Below are positions 1-6,537 of a stretch of DNA of 64,000 nucleotides, one piece after another; the stretch's first letter is position 1, and each line of letters starts with the position of its first letter. This DNA comes from an uncultured Prevotella sp. GTDB taxonomy: Bacteria; Bacteroidota; Bacteroidia; Bacteroidales; Bacteroidaceae. Under the pieces are notes generated by a model, which saw only the letters and a list, made by a program, of their open reading frames with translations, did not search any database and was not told the origin of the DNA. Position numbers and translations under genes: made by a program. The stretch spans positions 1 through 64,000 of the forward strand of contig CAJOQT010000108.1 in assembly GCA_905236875.1 (NCBI GenBank), read 5' to 3'.

Positions 1-103
1 CGACCTGACTTAATTCTTCCAGTTCCTCTATGGTTTTGATGTGCCCCAGCAACTGAAGGAAATCCATCTGTGCTGCGTTAAGTGTTGATCTTACTTGTTC
101 CAT
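1..103 (-). CDS. Small hypothetical protein, 5' part only (antitoxin-like?)
   Basis: An ATG at 103 opens a frame that runs off the left edge with 34 codons visible. The peptide starts MEQVRSTLNAAQ and continues through a leucine- and glutamate-rich stretch (LLGHIKTIEELEEL) that looks alpha-helical. Many small Bacteroidota proteins with this kind of N-terminus precede toxin genes of the PIN or RelE type, but the diagnostic C-terminus and any partner are outside the window, so antitoxin is only a guess. The gene has a clear promoter (TAACTTTG at 135-142) inside an 82-bp cassette that is repeated in front of the ATPase gene at 1270. Confidence 0.6.
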   Translation of the reverse strand, partial: MEQVRSTLNAAQMDFLQLLGHIKTIEELEELSQV

Positions 104-126
104 ATTCTTACTGTTATATTGTTCTA

Positions 127-208
127 ACGGCTGCAAAGTTACAAACTTTTCCTTAATCCTGTATCGTTTCTTGCATTAAAAATGCAAAATGGGCGTTATT
201 GCTTTCCT
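127..208 (-). promoter_or_regulatory. Promoter cassette, copy 1 of an 82-bp repeat
   Basis: Read on the minus strand, this segment ends in TAACTTTGCAGCCGT, a match to the Bacteroidota -7 element TAnnTTTG, about 32 bases before the ATG at 103. Upstream lies a perfect inverted repeat, TTGCATT-AAA-AATGCAA, at 173-189, which looks like an operator. The whole block matches 1289-1370 with only two differences. The remaining stretch from 209 to 320 shows nothing I can name. Confidence 0.6.
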
Positions 209-320
209 CATCACCTCGGATGCCGCATGCCGAATGTTTCGTGTTGTCATATTGTTGTTTTGATGATTATTCGTTTAAACGGGGTTATGGGTTGTGCGGG
301 GAGGTGTCTGTTCTGAGGTG

Positions 321-626
321 TTATTGCATTTTACTGTCCAACAACACTTTGTACCTGCGCTGAAGAGCCACCAACACGCTGCGCTCAGCCAAGGGGTTCA
401 GGCCGCGGAAGGTGGTACGTTGCTTTAACTTAGCCAAAGACATCTCCAGCAAGAGTTTTGCGATGCATTCGTCGGCAAAGGAGTTGGACACCACATTGAC
501 GCCCGTGAAATCCAACACGACCTTCTCGTCGCCGTTGATAAGCGGCAACAGCTTCTCGCGGAGCTTCTTACCCATGTCGCGGGTTCCGAAATCCGTACCA
601 TACTCTATGAACTTGAATTCTACCAT
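321..626 (-). CDS. STAS-like domain protein (DUF4325 type)
   Basis: This 101-residue protein resembles the STAS-like DUF4325 family. The signature is the stretch around residues 38-58 (VVLDFTGVNVVSNSFADE), where a beta strand is followed by a serine-rich turn and the helix that in anti-sigma antagonists carries the regulatory serine. Its start overlaps the end of the upstream ATPase gene by 7 bases (ATGGTAG), so the two are almost certainly translated together. GHKL ATPase plus STAS-domain pairs are known from partner-switching regulation, where the ATPase phosphorylates the STAS protein. Whether this pair works that way is inference; no sigma factor is nearby. There is no signal peptide or membrane segment, so it should be cytoplasmic. 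Confidence 0.75.
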   Translation of the reverse strand: MVEFKFIEYGTDFGTRDMGKKLREKLLPLINGDEKVVLDFTGVNVVSNSFADECIAKLLLEMSLAKLKQRTTFRGLNPLAERSVLVALQRRYKVLLDSKMQ

Positions 627-1270
627 AGCGACTCCAATTCTCCTGTTTCTACAAATGCTTCGTTATATTCCTCTGCAGCGTCAGCGCGATGATCAACGAT
701 TTGGTTGGGGTCAACCTCCTCACTGGTTCCTATCTCCATATAGATGAGCGTACCCTGCCAGAAGCCGTTCTCAATGACTGAGGTATTACCATCCTGGATG
801 ATGAGCTTGTGAGTGCCTGAATGCAGGATAAACTCCTTGCCGATGCTATCGACAAGTCTTGAGGTGGTATATAATCCGAATCCCATGCCTTTGCCATCGG
901 TGATGGTGTCTTTTAAGCACAATTTCAGGGCTTCCGGCTCCGTGACGTCTTTATACTTCTCATTTTCAGCGAGCGACGCCCTGATGCCCATACCATCGTC
1001 GGCAATCAAAATACGCAAAACATGGCATTTACCATCATAGTGGGTCATAGCTGTACCCAATGGCTTGCCGGAATGAATGTGCACATTGTCCATCATCTCA
1101 TACAGGCAATAGCTCAAAGCCTGTAGCACGCTGACTTCTATTTCAAAATGACTGGTCATAGCGCGGACAACATCTCTATAGACAGCGTTCAACGTCTGAG
1201 CGTCAAACACGTCTATCGAGACGTTTTCCTTTCCTTTGAAATATTTGTCCAGAATAAATGCTACATCCAT
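620..1270 (-). CDS. GHKL-fold (histidine-kinase-like) ATPase
   Basis: The 216-residue protein carries the three ATP-binding boxes of the GHKL superfamily: an N box at residues 58-62 (EMMDN), a G1 box at 91-96 (DDGMGI) and a G2 box at 126-132 (GKGMGFG). It has no phospho-acceptor histidine domain, receiver or membrane segment, so it resembles the stand-alone ATPases of anti-sigma or partner-switching systems more than a sensor kinase. It is the first gene of a two-gene unit; its stop codon lies inside the start of the STAS-like gene. The promoter at 1297-1304 sits in an 82-bp cassette shared with the gene at the left edge. The C-terminal 40 residues are acidic and probably disordered. The ATPase fold is secure; the biological role is unknown. 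Confidence 0.8.
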   Translation of the reverse strand: MDVAFILDKYFKGKENVSIDVFDAQTLNAVYRDVVRAMTSHFEIEVSVLQALSYCLYEMMDNVHIHSGKPLGTAMTHYDGKCHVLRILIADDGMGIRASLAENEKYKDVTEPEALKLCLKDTITDGKGMGFGLYTTSRLVDSIGKEFILHSGTHKLIIQDGNTSVIENGFWQGTLIYMEIGTSEEVDPNQIVDHRADAAEEYNEAFVETGELESLW

Positions 1271-1288
1271 GATGTCTGTTTTATGACT

Positions 1289-1370
1289 ACGGCTGCAAAG
1301 TTACAAACTTTTCCTTAATCCTGTATCGTTTCTTGCATTAAAAATGCAAAATGGGCGTAATTGCTTTTCT
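1289..1370 (-). promoter_or_regulatory. Promoter cassette, copy 2 of an 82-bp repeat
   Basis: This is the second copy of the block at 127-208. On the minus strand it holds the inverted repeat TTGCATT/AATGCAA (1335-1351) and TAACTTTG (1297-1304), placed 27 bases before the ATPase start codon at 1270. The position of the element relative to the start is nearly the same in both copies, which points to a conserved regulatory unit and not chance similarity. Confidence 0.6.
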
Positions 1371-1378
1371 GCGTTAAA

Positions 1379-2680
1379 TTACTTCTGGATCTGCACGTTC
1401 TTGATGGTGCCCTGCAGGTCGCGGACGGTGTAGGTGTAGGTCTTGCCCTTGACGAAGCTCCACTGCTGGAAGGCAGAGATGCTGGGAACGTCGCGGTCGT
1501 TGATCTTCAGAATCACATCGCCACGACGCAAGCCGCGCTTGTAGGCATCGCAGTTCTCGCGGATGAGGCCTACCATAGGGCGGCCCCGGTGGGGCACGAT
1601 GGACATCTGGAATGGCTCGTTGCAGACCATTGCCTCGTCGCCCTTGTTGTAAGGCTGGAACAGCATGCGTTTCCTGAAGGGGTTGATGATGAGCGTGCCG
1701 TAGTCGAGCAGCTCGGAGCCGATGTGAGAGCTGCCTTCCTGCGTAATGGTATGCACATCGCGGAAGGCGAAGTCGGCCCACTTCAGACGGTTGAGGGCCA
1801 GGAAATAGACGGTATCGGCATGTTCCACTCCATGCACGCCGATGGTGCTCTGCCCGACAGCCTGTCCCTCCACCTGTGCGGCCACATGACGGCTCTTATA
1901 GACATGCTGCTGGAAACTCTGGCGGTTCATGGAATAGAGGTGCTGGAATCCGGTGTCGAACAACACATGGTCCATGTGGCGCATAAAGGGGCTGACCCAC
2001 ACGTAGGGTACGAAACCGCTGAGCTTGTACTTCACCTCGTAGCCCTGCTCCTGGGCAAAGAACTTCTTCTGGTCGGTAAGGATAAGACGCTTGTTCTTGG
2101 TGTCTATCTTACAGCAAAGCCCTTTGTTGACGAGGTCGAAGCCGATGATGCCGTCATAGCCTCGCGTGACGGGACCGGAAGGGAGGACGGTGCAGAGATA
2201 GCCGTCGATGGTGAGGTGACCCAGACGGAAGGCCGGCAGCTGTACGACGCGCAGGGTGTCGGCATGGTTGTTGATGTCGAAGGAGATGACGTTGCCCACT
2301 TCGCGGAGGCCCCCTCCCATCCTCCCCCCAAGGGGGGAAGGGCCAAACACGGCACCCTGCGTGGCTCCCGTGTCGAACATGAAACGGTACTTCTTGCCCT
2401 CTATCTCAACGGGCAGGAGGATGCGGTGGTTCTCGAACTCGATATCGATAGTATCGGAGAAGCCCCTCTCTATCTCCTCACAATAGAGAGATGGACTTTC
2501 CGAGTCCTGATAGCTGACGGTGAAGCCCAGCGAGTAGCGGTGCATGTTCTGGGCCCCTGCGGGGCAAAGTGACAAGTGACAAGTGATAAGTGATAAGTTG
2601 GCTGCCGCACTCCAAAGAATGCAGCACACCAAAAATAAACGACGCAGCACAAGGGCAGCAGCAGACTTGTCACTTATCAC
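1379..2680 (-). CDS. Exported retropepsin-like aspartyl protease with C-terminal PDZ domain
   Basis: Two aspartyl-protease active-site motifs are present, FDTGAT at residues 102-107 and FDTG at 241-244, followed by a PDZ domain over roughly residues 350-433 (the GLRRGDVILKIND segment is typical). The hydrophobic N-terminus (RRLFLVCCILW) looks like a signal peptide, so it probably acts in the periplasm or at the surface. The start is uncertain: no ATG occurs before residue 46, and candidates are GTG at 2680 or GTG at 2650, the latter giving a better signal peptide. Both the N-terminus and residues 113-127, just after the first active site, are encoded by repeat elements. It lies 14 bases downstream of the S46 peptidase gene and is probably cotranscribed. 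Substrate unknown. Confidence 0.8.
   Translation of the reverse strand: MISDKSAAALVLRRLFLVCCILWSAAANLSLITCHLSLCPAGAQNMHRYSLGFTVSYQDSESPSLYCEEIERGFSDTIDIEFENHRILLPVEIEGKKYRFMFDTGATQGAVFGPSPLGGRMGGGLREVGNVISFDINNHADTLRVVQLPAFRLGHLTIDGYLCTVLPSGPVTRGYDGIIGFDLVNKGLCCKIDTKNKRLILTDQKKFFAQEQGYEVKYKLSGFVPYVWVSPFMRHMDHVLFDTGFQHLYSMNRQSFQQHVYKSRHVAAQVEGQAVGQSTIGVHGVEHADTVYFLALNRLKWADFAFRDVHTITQEGSSHIGSELLDYGTLIINPFRKRMLFQPYNKGDEAMVCNEPFQMSIVPHRGRPMVGLIRENCDAYKRGLRRGDVILKINDRDVPSISAFQQWSFVKGKTYTYTVRDLQGTIKNVQIQK
2307..2344. repeat. G-rich palindromic repeat, copy 1 (in a coding region)
   Basis: A C-rich run is followed by a G-rich run with near-palindromic core CCTCCCCCCAAGGGGGGAAGG (2321-2341). On the minus strand a tail of the form GGATGGGAGGGGG follows. 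The same architecture occurs at 25594-25630 and 28945-28977. Here it is translated in frame as a Gly/Pro-rich insert in the aspartyl protease. Confidence 0.5.
2566..2598. repeat. Short-period repeat (AAGTGATAAGTGAC type), arm 1
   Basis: The unit AAGTGAYA is repeated four times. It encodes part of the protease signal peptide on the minus strand. A second array of the same family in the opposite orientation lies at 2666-2699. Confidence 0.6.
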
Positions 2681-2699
2681 TTGTCACTTATCACTTACT
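2666..2699. repeat. Short-period repeat (AAGTGATAAGTGAC type), arm 2
   Basis: On the minus strand this reads as successive AAGTGATA and AAGTGACA units. It contains both the TAA stop of the S46 peptidase gene (2695-2697) and the GTG at 2680 that can start the aspartyl protease. It is the inverted counterpart of 2566-2598. Confidence 0.6.
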
Positions 2700-4824
2700 T
2701 GGCATTAATCTCGCGCAGCAGGCGGTCGGCGTGTCCCCAGCGGTCCATCATGAAGAGGACATAGCGGATATCGACACTGATGGTACGTGCCAGCTCGCGG
2801 TCGAAGAAGATGTCGCTGGAGAGGCTATCCCAGTTGCCGTCGAAGGCGAGGCCGATGAGCTCGCCCTGGCCGTTGAAGACGGGAGAGCCGGAGTTGCCGC
2901 CGGTGATGTCGTTGTTGCTGAGGAAGCAGAGCTGCATCTTTCCGCTGGTGCCGTCGGTGTAGGGTCCGAAGTCACGTGCAGAGAGCAGCTCCTTCATGAT
3001 GGGCTCTGCCTCGTAGTCGATGACGCCACGCTCGCCCTGCAGCATCTTCTCGACCATGCTCTGTGCCTCGGTGTAGTAGCCTGAGGGCTTGCCGCCCAGC
3101 GTGTAGCCGCCAATCTGTCCGTACGACATGCGCAGGGTGAAGTTGGCATCGGAGTAGTTGGGCATGTCCTGCTCCATGCGCAGCTTGGCGGCACAGAGCA
3201 GCTTCTCCTGTTCGCCGATGGCATCGTCAAACTGTCCGAGGCCCATGTAGGTACCCATGAGGAGCGCAAAGACATCGATGCCGTATTCTACGCCGAGGTC
3301 GCGGGTGTATTCCTTCTTGTTGATATAGATGGGCTTGCCGGAGCGCATGAGCACAGAGTTCTCATAGAGGTAGCGTGCATAACGTTTGCAGTCGCCGCCA
3401 AAGCGCTGGTCGATGGTCTGGTAGAAATCGGGGATGTAGTTGGAAAGAGCCTGCTCACGGTAGTTCTGCAGCAGGGCACCGAGTATTTCGGCATCGGTGT
3501 CGAGGTCCCACTCGTCGGTGTTGTCACGGAACTCGATGTACTGTTTCTTGACCTTGTCCTCGGGACCTTTCACCTCCATGCGGCCGGTGCTGCTCTGGAA
3601 GGCACGCAGCGAGAGCTGGTCGCCGAAGAAGGTCTCGTAGATGAGGGTGAACATGCGACTGGCCTCATAACGGTGCTGGTAGAGCTTGCTCAACAGGTCG
3701 AAGTCGAGCTGTTCCTTCAGGTAGCCCGTCTCGTCCTGCCAGCGGCGTATCTGGTGCTCGAATACCTGCTTCTGGGCCACCAGTCCGATGCTGTCTATGC
3801 ACTTGTTCATGCCAAGGGAGTTCTTCCAGTAGTTCGAGCTTTGCGCATACTTGGAGTCGTACATGATGCGGACGGCCTCCGAAGCCCTCATGTGACGGAT
3901 CATGACATCCTGCTTGACGCCACGCACCTGGGCACGGGCGGCATTCTCGGCATAGCGCTCCAGGATGCCGTAGCTGGAGAGGTAACGGCTGGTAGAGCCG
4001 GGATATCCCATCGTCATGGCAAAGTCGCCGGGCTTGTAGCCCTTCATGGAAACGGGTGCCCAGTGCTGCGGATGGTATGGCACGTTACGCTCGCTGTATT
4101 CTGCAGGGCCGTTGGTCTCGGGGTCGGCATAGATGCGGAAGACGGAGAAGTCGCAGGTCTGTCGCGGCCACATCCAGTTGTCTGTCTCGCCTCCGAACTT
4201 ACCCATCGACTTGGGAATGGCGAACACCAGGCGCACATCCTTGAAGTCGCGATAGGTGGTCAGGTAGTACTGGTTTCCTTCGTAGAACGGCTTGACCTCG
4301 ACGCGAAGCGTGGGATCCTTCTGGCGGATCTGCTCTGTCAGCACATTCTCGACGCTGTCAACAAACTCGGAGATCGCTGCAAACGGCAGGTTCTTCAGTC
4401 CCAGCGAGTCGAGCAGGGGCGTGATGTCACGCTGTTCGACCATGAAGCTGACAAAGAGGTCCTCGTTGGGCAGCTCCTCGGCATAGCTCTGGGCATTGAA
4501 GCCGTTGAGCATATAGTCGTGTTCGACGGTGGAATGCTGGCGGATGCAGTCGAAACCACAATGGTGGTTGGTGAATACCAGTCCGTCGGGTGATACGACA
4601 ACGCCCGAGCAGTAGCCGCCAAAGTTGACGACGGCCTTCATGACGGCATTGTCGCCGCTGTAGAGTGACTCATACGGCAGAGAGAAACCCTCGGCCTGCA
4701 TCTGCTGATAGACAGCCTGCGGCAGGTTGTAAAGTGTCCACATACCTTCATCAGCCCGAACAGACATAGGTGAAAAGGTAAAAAGGTAAAAAAGTAAAAA
4801 TGCTACTGTTTTCTTCATAATCAT
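2695..4824 (-). CDS. S46 family dipeptidyl-peptidase, DPP7 type
   Basis: This 709-residue protein matches the S46 serine peptidases that cut dipeptides from peptide N-termini in asaccharolytic Bacteroidota. The trypsin-like catalytic histidine is in TNHHCG (residues 85-90) and the nucleophile is S645 in GGNSGSP. The residue 18 positions after the serine is G663 (FDGNW); in the family glycine here marks DPP7 (hydrophobic P1) and arginine marks DPP11 (acidic P1), so DPP7-like specificity is expected. A signal peptide (residues 3-24) predicts export. Two ATGs are possible, 4824 and 4818. The second half of the signal peptide is encoded by a short AAAAGGT-type repeat. It follows the flippase gene by 15 bases. 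Confidence 0.93.
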   Translation of the reverse strand: MIMKKTVAFLLFYLFTFSPMSVRADEGMWTLYNLPQAVYQQMQAEGFSLPYESLYSGDNAVMKAVVNFGGYCSGVVVSPDGLVFTNHHCGFDCIRQHSTVEHDYMLNGFNAQSYAEELPNEDLFVSFMVEQRDITPLLDSLGLKNLPFAAISEFVDSVENVLTEQIRQKDPTLRVEVKPFYEGNQYYLTTYRDFKDVRLVFAIPKSMGKFGGETDNWMWPRQTCDFSVFRIYADPETNGPAEYSERNVPYHPQHWAPVSMKGYKPGDFAMTMGYPGSTSRYLSSYGILERYAENAARAQVRGVKQDVMIRHMRASEAVRIMYDSKYAQSSNYWKNSLGMNKCIDSIGLVAQKQVFEHQIRRWQDETGYLKEQLDFDLLSKLYQHRYEASRMFTLIYETFFGDQLSLRAFQSSTGRMEVKGPEDKVKKQYIEFRDNTDEWDLDTDAEILGALLQNYREQALSNYIPDFYQTIDQRFGGDCKRYARYLYENSVLMRSGKPIYINKKEYTRDLGVEYGIDVFALLMGTYMGLGQFDDAIGEQEKLLCAAKLRMEQDMPNYSDANFTLRMSYGQIGGYTLGGKPSGYYTEAQSMVEKMLQGERGVIDYEAEPIMKELLSARDFGPYTDGTSGKMQLCFLSNNDITGGNSGSPVFNGQGELIGLAFDGNWDSLSSDIFFDRELARTISVDIRYVLFMMDRWGHADRLLREINAK
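4769..4800. repeat. Short-period repeat (AAAAGGT type) inside a signal-peptide coding region
   Basis: The sequence repeats an AAAAGGTA unit about four times with small variations. On the minus strand it encodes the hydrophobic FLLFYLFTFSP portion of the S46 peptidase signal peptide. Confidence 0.55.
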
Positions 4825-4839
4825 ATTCTATTTAACGTT

Positions 4840-6294
4840 TCAGTCTTTCTTTTTCCTGAAGAATTTCCCTATGACCGGCAGCGAGGCAACCGGCATGTCG
4901 AAGTAAAGGATATGGCAGGCGAACAGGAGCACCAGGACGGTGTTCAGCAAAAGCGATGCCCATTGTTGCAGATAGAGCCGTCCGAAGTGCATGGCGGCAT
5001 AGCCGAGGATGGCCATAAGAATGTAGGTGGTGATGGTACGGCGCGGATAGATGATGGGATGGTAGAAGAGTCCCACGATGTAGCTGAGCATCATGGCCGT
5101 CAGATAGCCGAAGAATCCTGCCCAGGCACAGGCAATGTAGCCAAAGCGTGGCACAAAGATGATGTTGATGCCAATGAGCACGGCACAGCCCACGCCCGAG
5201 AAGATGGCTCCCCAGTAGGTCTTGTCTTCCAGCTTGTACCAGAAGGAGAGGTTGAAGTAGATGCCCATCATGATTTCTGCAGCCATAACGATGGGGACGA
5301 CACGCAGGCCTTCCCAGTAGTCGGGGGCAATGATATGCTTGATAATGTCAATATAGCCTACCACGCAGAGGAAGGCCAGCAGCGTGAAGATGATAAAGTA
5401 CTTCATGGCCGTTCCCTGAACATAGTCGTTGTCTTTGTCGCGTGTCTTTCCAAACACAAACGGCTCATAGGCATAGCGGAAGGCCTGTGTGATCATCGCC
5501 ATGATCATGGCAATCTTCACCGTTCCGCCATAGATGCCCAGCTGTGTCCTCATGTCCTCACCATTATAGATGAAGGGAAAGAGAATCTTGTCGGCAACCT
5601 GGTTCAGAATGCCTGCCACTCCCAGGATGACAATGGGCCAGCTGTAGCCAAGCATGCGGAGCATGAGTTGGCGGTCGAAGCCATGACGTATGCCCCACAG
5701 TTCTTTGTACAGACAGAGGGTGACAACCGTCGAGGTGACCATGTTGATGTAGAAGGCATAGCCTGGGTCGTGACCTTCCATCAACACATAATATATAATA
5801 TTGAGCAATATGTTGACGGCAATGTTCAACAGTTGCAGGGCGGCAAACTTGACGGCCTTCTTCTGCTGGCGCAGATAGACAAAGGGAATGGCGCGAATCG
5901 CGTCGATAGCCACCGTTATGGCCATTGCCGACACGTAGGACGGGTGGTCACTATAGCCCAGAAAGCTGCTGACTGGTGTGATGAACAGCAGCACCAGAAC
6001 GATGAACAGCGTCGCTGAAGAGCTGACGCCAATAAGTGCCGTAGAGAAGACGCGCTGCGGATTCTCGTTTTCTTTATTGGCAAAGCGGAAGAACGTGGTT
6101 TCCATGCCAAACGTCAACAGTACCAGAACAAGTGCTGTCAGCGCATACATATTGGTGATGACGCCATAGCCGCCACTCTCTGCCGACATGGTGTTAGTAT
6201 AGAGCGGTACCAGCAGGTAGTTGAGGAACCTGCCGACGATGCTGCTCAGTCCGTAGATGGCCGTGTCCTTGGCCAGAGATTTCATGTTTGCCAT
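4840..6294 (-). CDS. Polysaccharide/lipid-linked oligosaccharide flippase (Wzx-like, MATE/MOP superfamily)
   Basis: The 484-residue protein is almost entirely hydrophobic, with about 12 to 14 predicted membrane helices, and opens with the MANMKSLAKDTAIYGLSSIVGRF pattern typical of oligosaccharide flippases. Members move undecaprenyl-linked sugar units across the inner membrane for O-antigen, capsule or other glycans. No glycosyltransferase genes surround it, so its substrate cannot be inferred from context. It has its own strong promoter: TACCTTTG at 6305-6312 with TTTG exactly 19 bases upstream (6332-6335). The S46 peptidase and aspartyl protease follow closely and may be read from the same promoter. 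The start ATG is at 6294. Confidence 0.88.
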   Translation of the reverse strand: MANMKSLAKDTAIYGLSSIVGRFLNYLLVPLYTNTMSAESGGYGVITNMYALTALVLVLLTFGMETTFFRFANKENENPQRVFSTALIGVSSSATLFIVLVLLFITPVSSFLGYSDHPSYVSAMAITVAIDAIRAIPFVYLRQQKKAVKFAALQLLNIAVNILLNIIYYVLMEGHDPGYAFYINMVTSTVVTLCLYKELWGIRHGFDRQLMLRMLGYSWPIVILGVAGILNQVADKILFPFIYNGEDMRTQLGIYGGTVKIAMIMAMITQAFRYAYEPFVFGKTRDKDNDYVQGTAMKYFIIFTLLAFLCVVGYIDIIKHIIAPDYWEGLRVVPIVMAAEIMMGIYFNLSFWYKLEDKTYWGAIFSGVGCAVLIGINIIFVPRFGYIACAWAGFFGYLTAMMLSYIVGLFYHPIIYPRRTITTYILMAILGYAAMHFGRLYLQQWASLLLNTVLVLLFACHILYFDMPVASLPVIGKFFRKKKD

Positions 6295-6304
6295 ATCGAA
6301 AGTT

Positions 6305-6335
6305 CAAAGGTACAAATAACTGAGCGAACGACAAA
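6305..6335 (-). promoter_or_regulatory. Promoter of the flippase gene
   Basis: On the minus strand TTTG (6332-6335), a 19-base spacer and TACCTTTG (6305-6312) match the Bacteroidota consensus TTTG-N19-TAnnTTTG. The start codon is 11 bases further on. Confidence 0.75.
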
Positions 6336-6372
6336 ATAATTTAATAATTATTTAAGTTTTGCAAGAGCATAA

Positions 6373-6438
6373 CTTTTGCTGAACAAAACCTTAGCTTTTG
6401 CTGAACAAAACCTTAACTCTTGTTGAACAAAACCATAT
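6373..6438. repeat. Three tandem 22-bp units, each a mini-hairpin
   Basis: The units lie at 6373-6394, 6395-6416 and 6417-6438; the first two differ at one base and the third at several. Each contains TTTTGCTGAACAAAA or a close variant, whose ends pair (TTTTG/CAAAA). The block is between the terminator of the LruC lipoprotein gene and the flippase promoter. Confidence 0.7.
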
Positions 6439-6468
6439 ACCTTGGTTCGCCAGGTCGTTTTTCCTTCA

Positions 6469-6503
6469 AAAAAAGAGAGCGTCTGCATCACGCAGGCGCC
6501 CTC
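6469..6503 (-). terminator. Intrinsic terminator of the LruC lipoprotein gene
   Basis: On the minus strand a GC-rich stem (GCGCCTGC paired with GCAGACGC, loop GTGAT) is followed by CTCTTTTTTT. It lies about 35 bases after the stop codon at 6538. Confidence 0.8.
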
Positions 6504-6537
6504 CCCATTCAAAATATAGAGTATTTGATGTTATCAA

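Noticed and set aside
1361..2572. Long plus-strand open frame of 403 codons
   Set aside because: It is antisense to the aspartyl-protease gene, which has clear motifs. The translated product is of biased, low-quality composition and matches no family.
3673..4593. Plus-strand open frame of 306 codons
   Set aside because: Antisense shadow of the S46 peptidase, whose catalytic motifs fix the coding strand.
4912..6018. Plus-strand open frame of 368 codons rich in His and Asp
   Set aside because: Antisense of the flippase; membrane helices turned into a His/Asp-rich nonsense protein.
6373..6438. CRISPR array
   Set aside because: The units are directly adjacent with no spacers and there are no cas genes.
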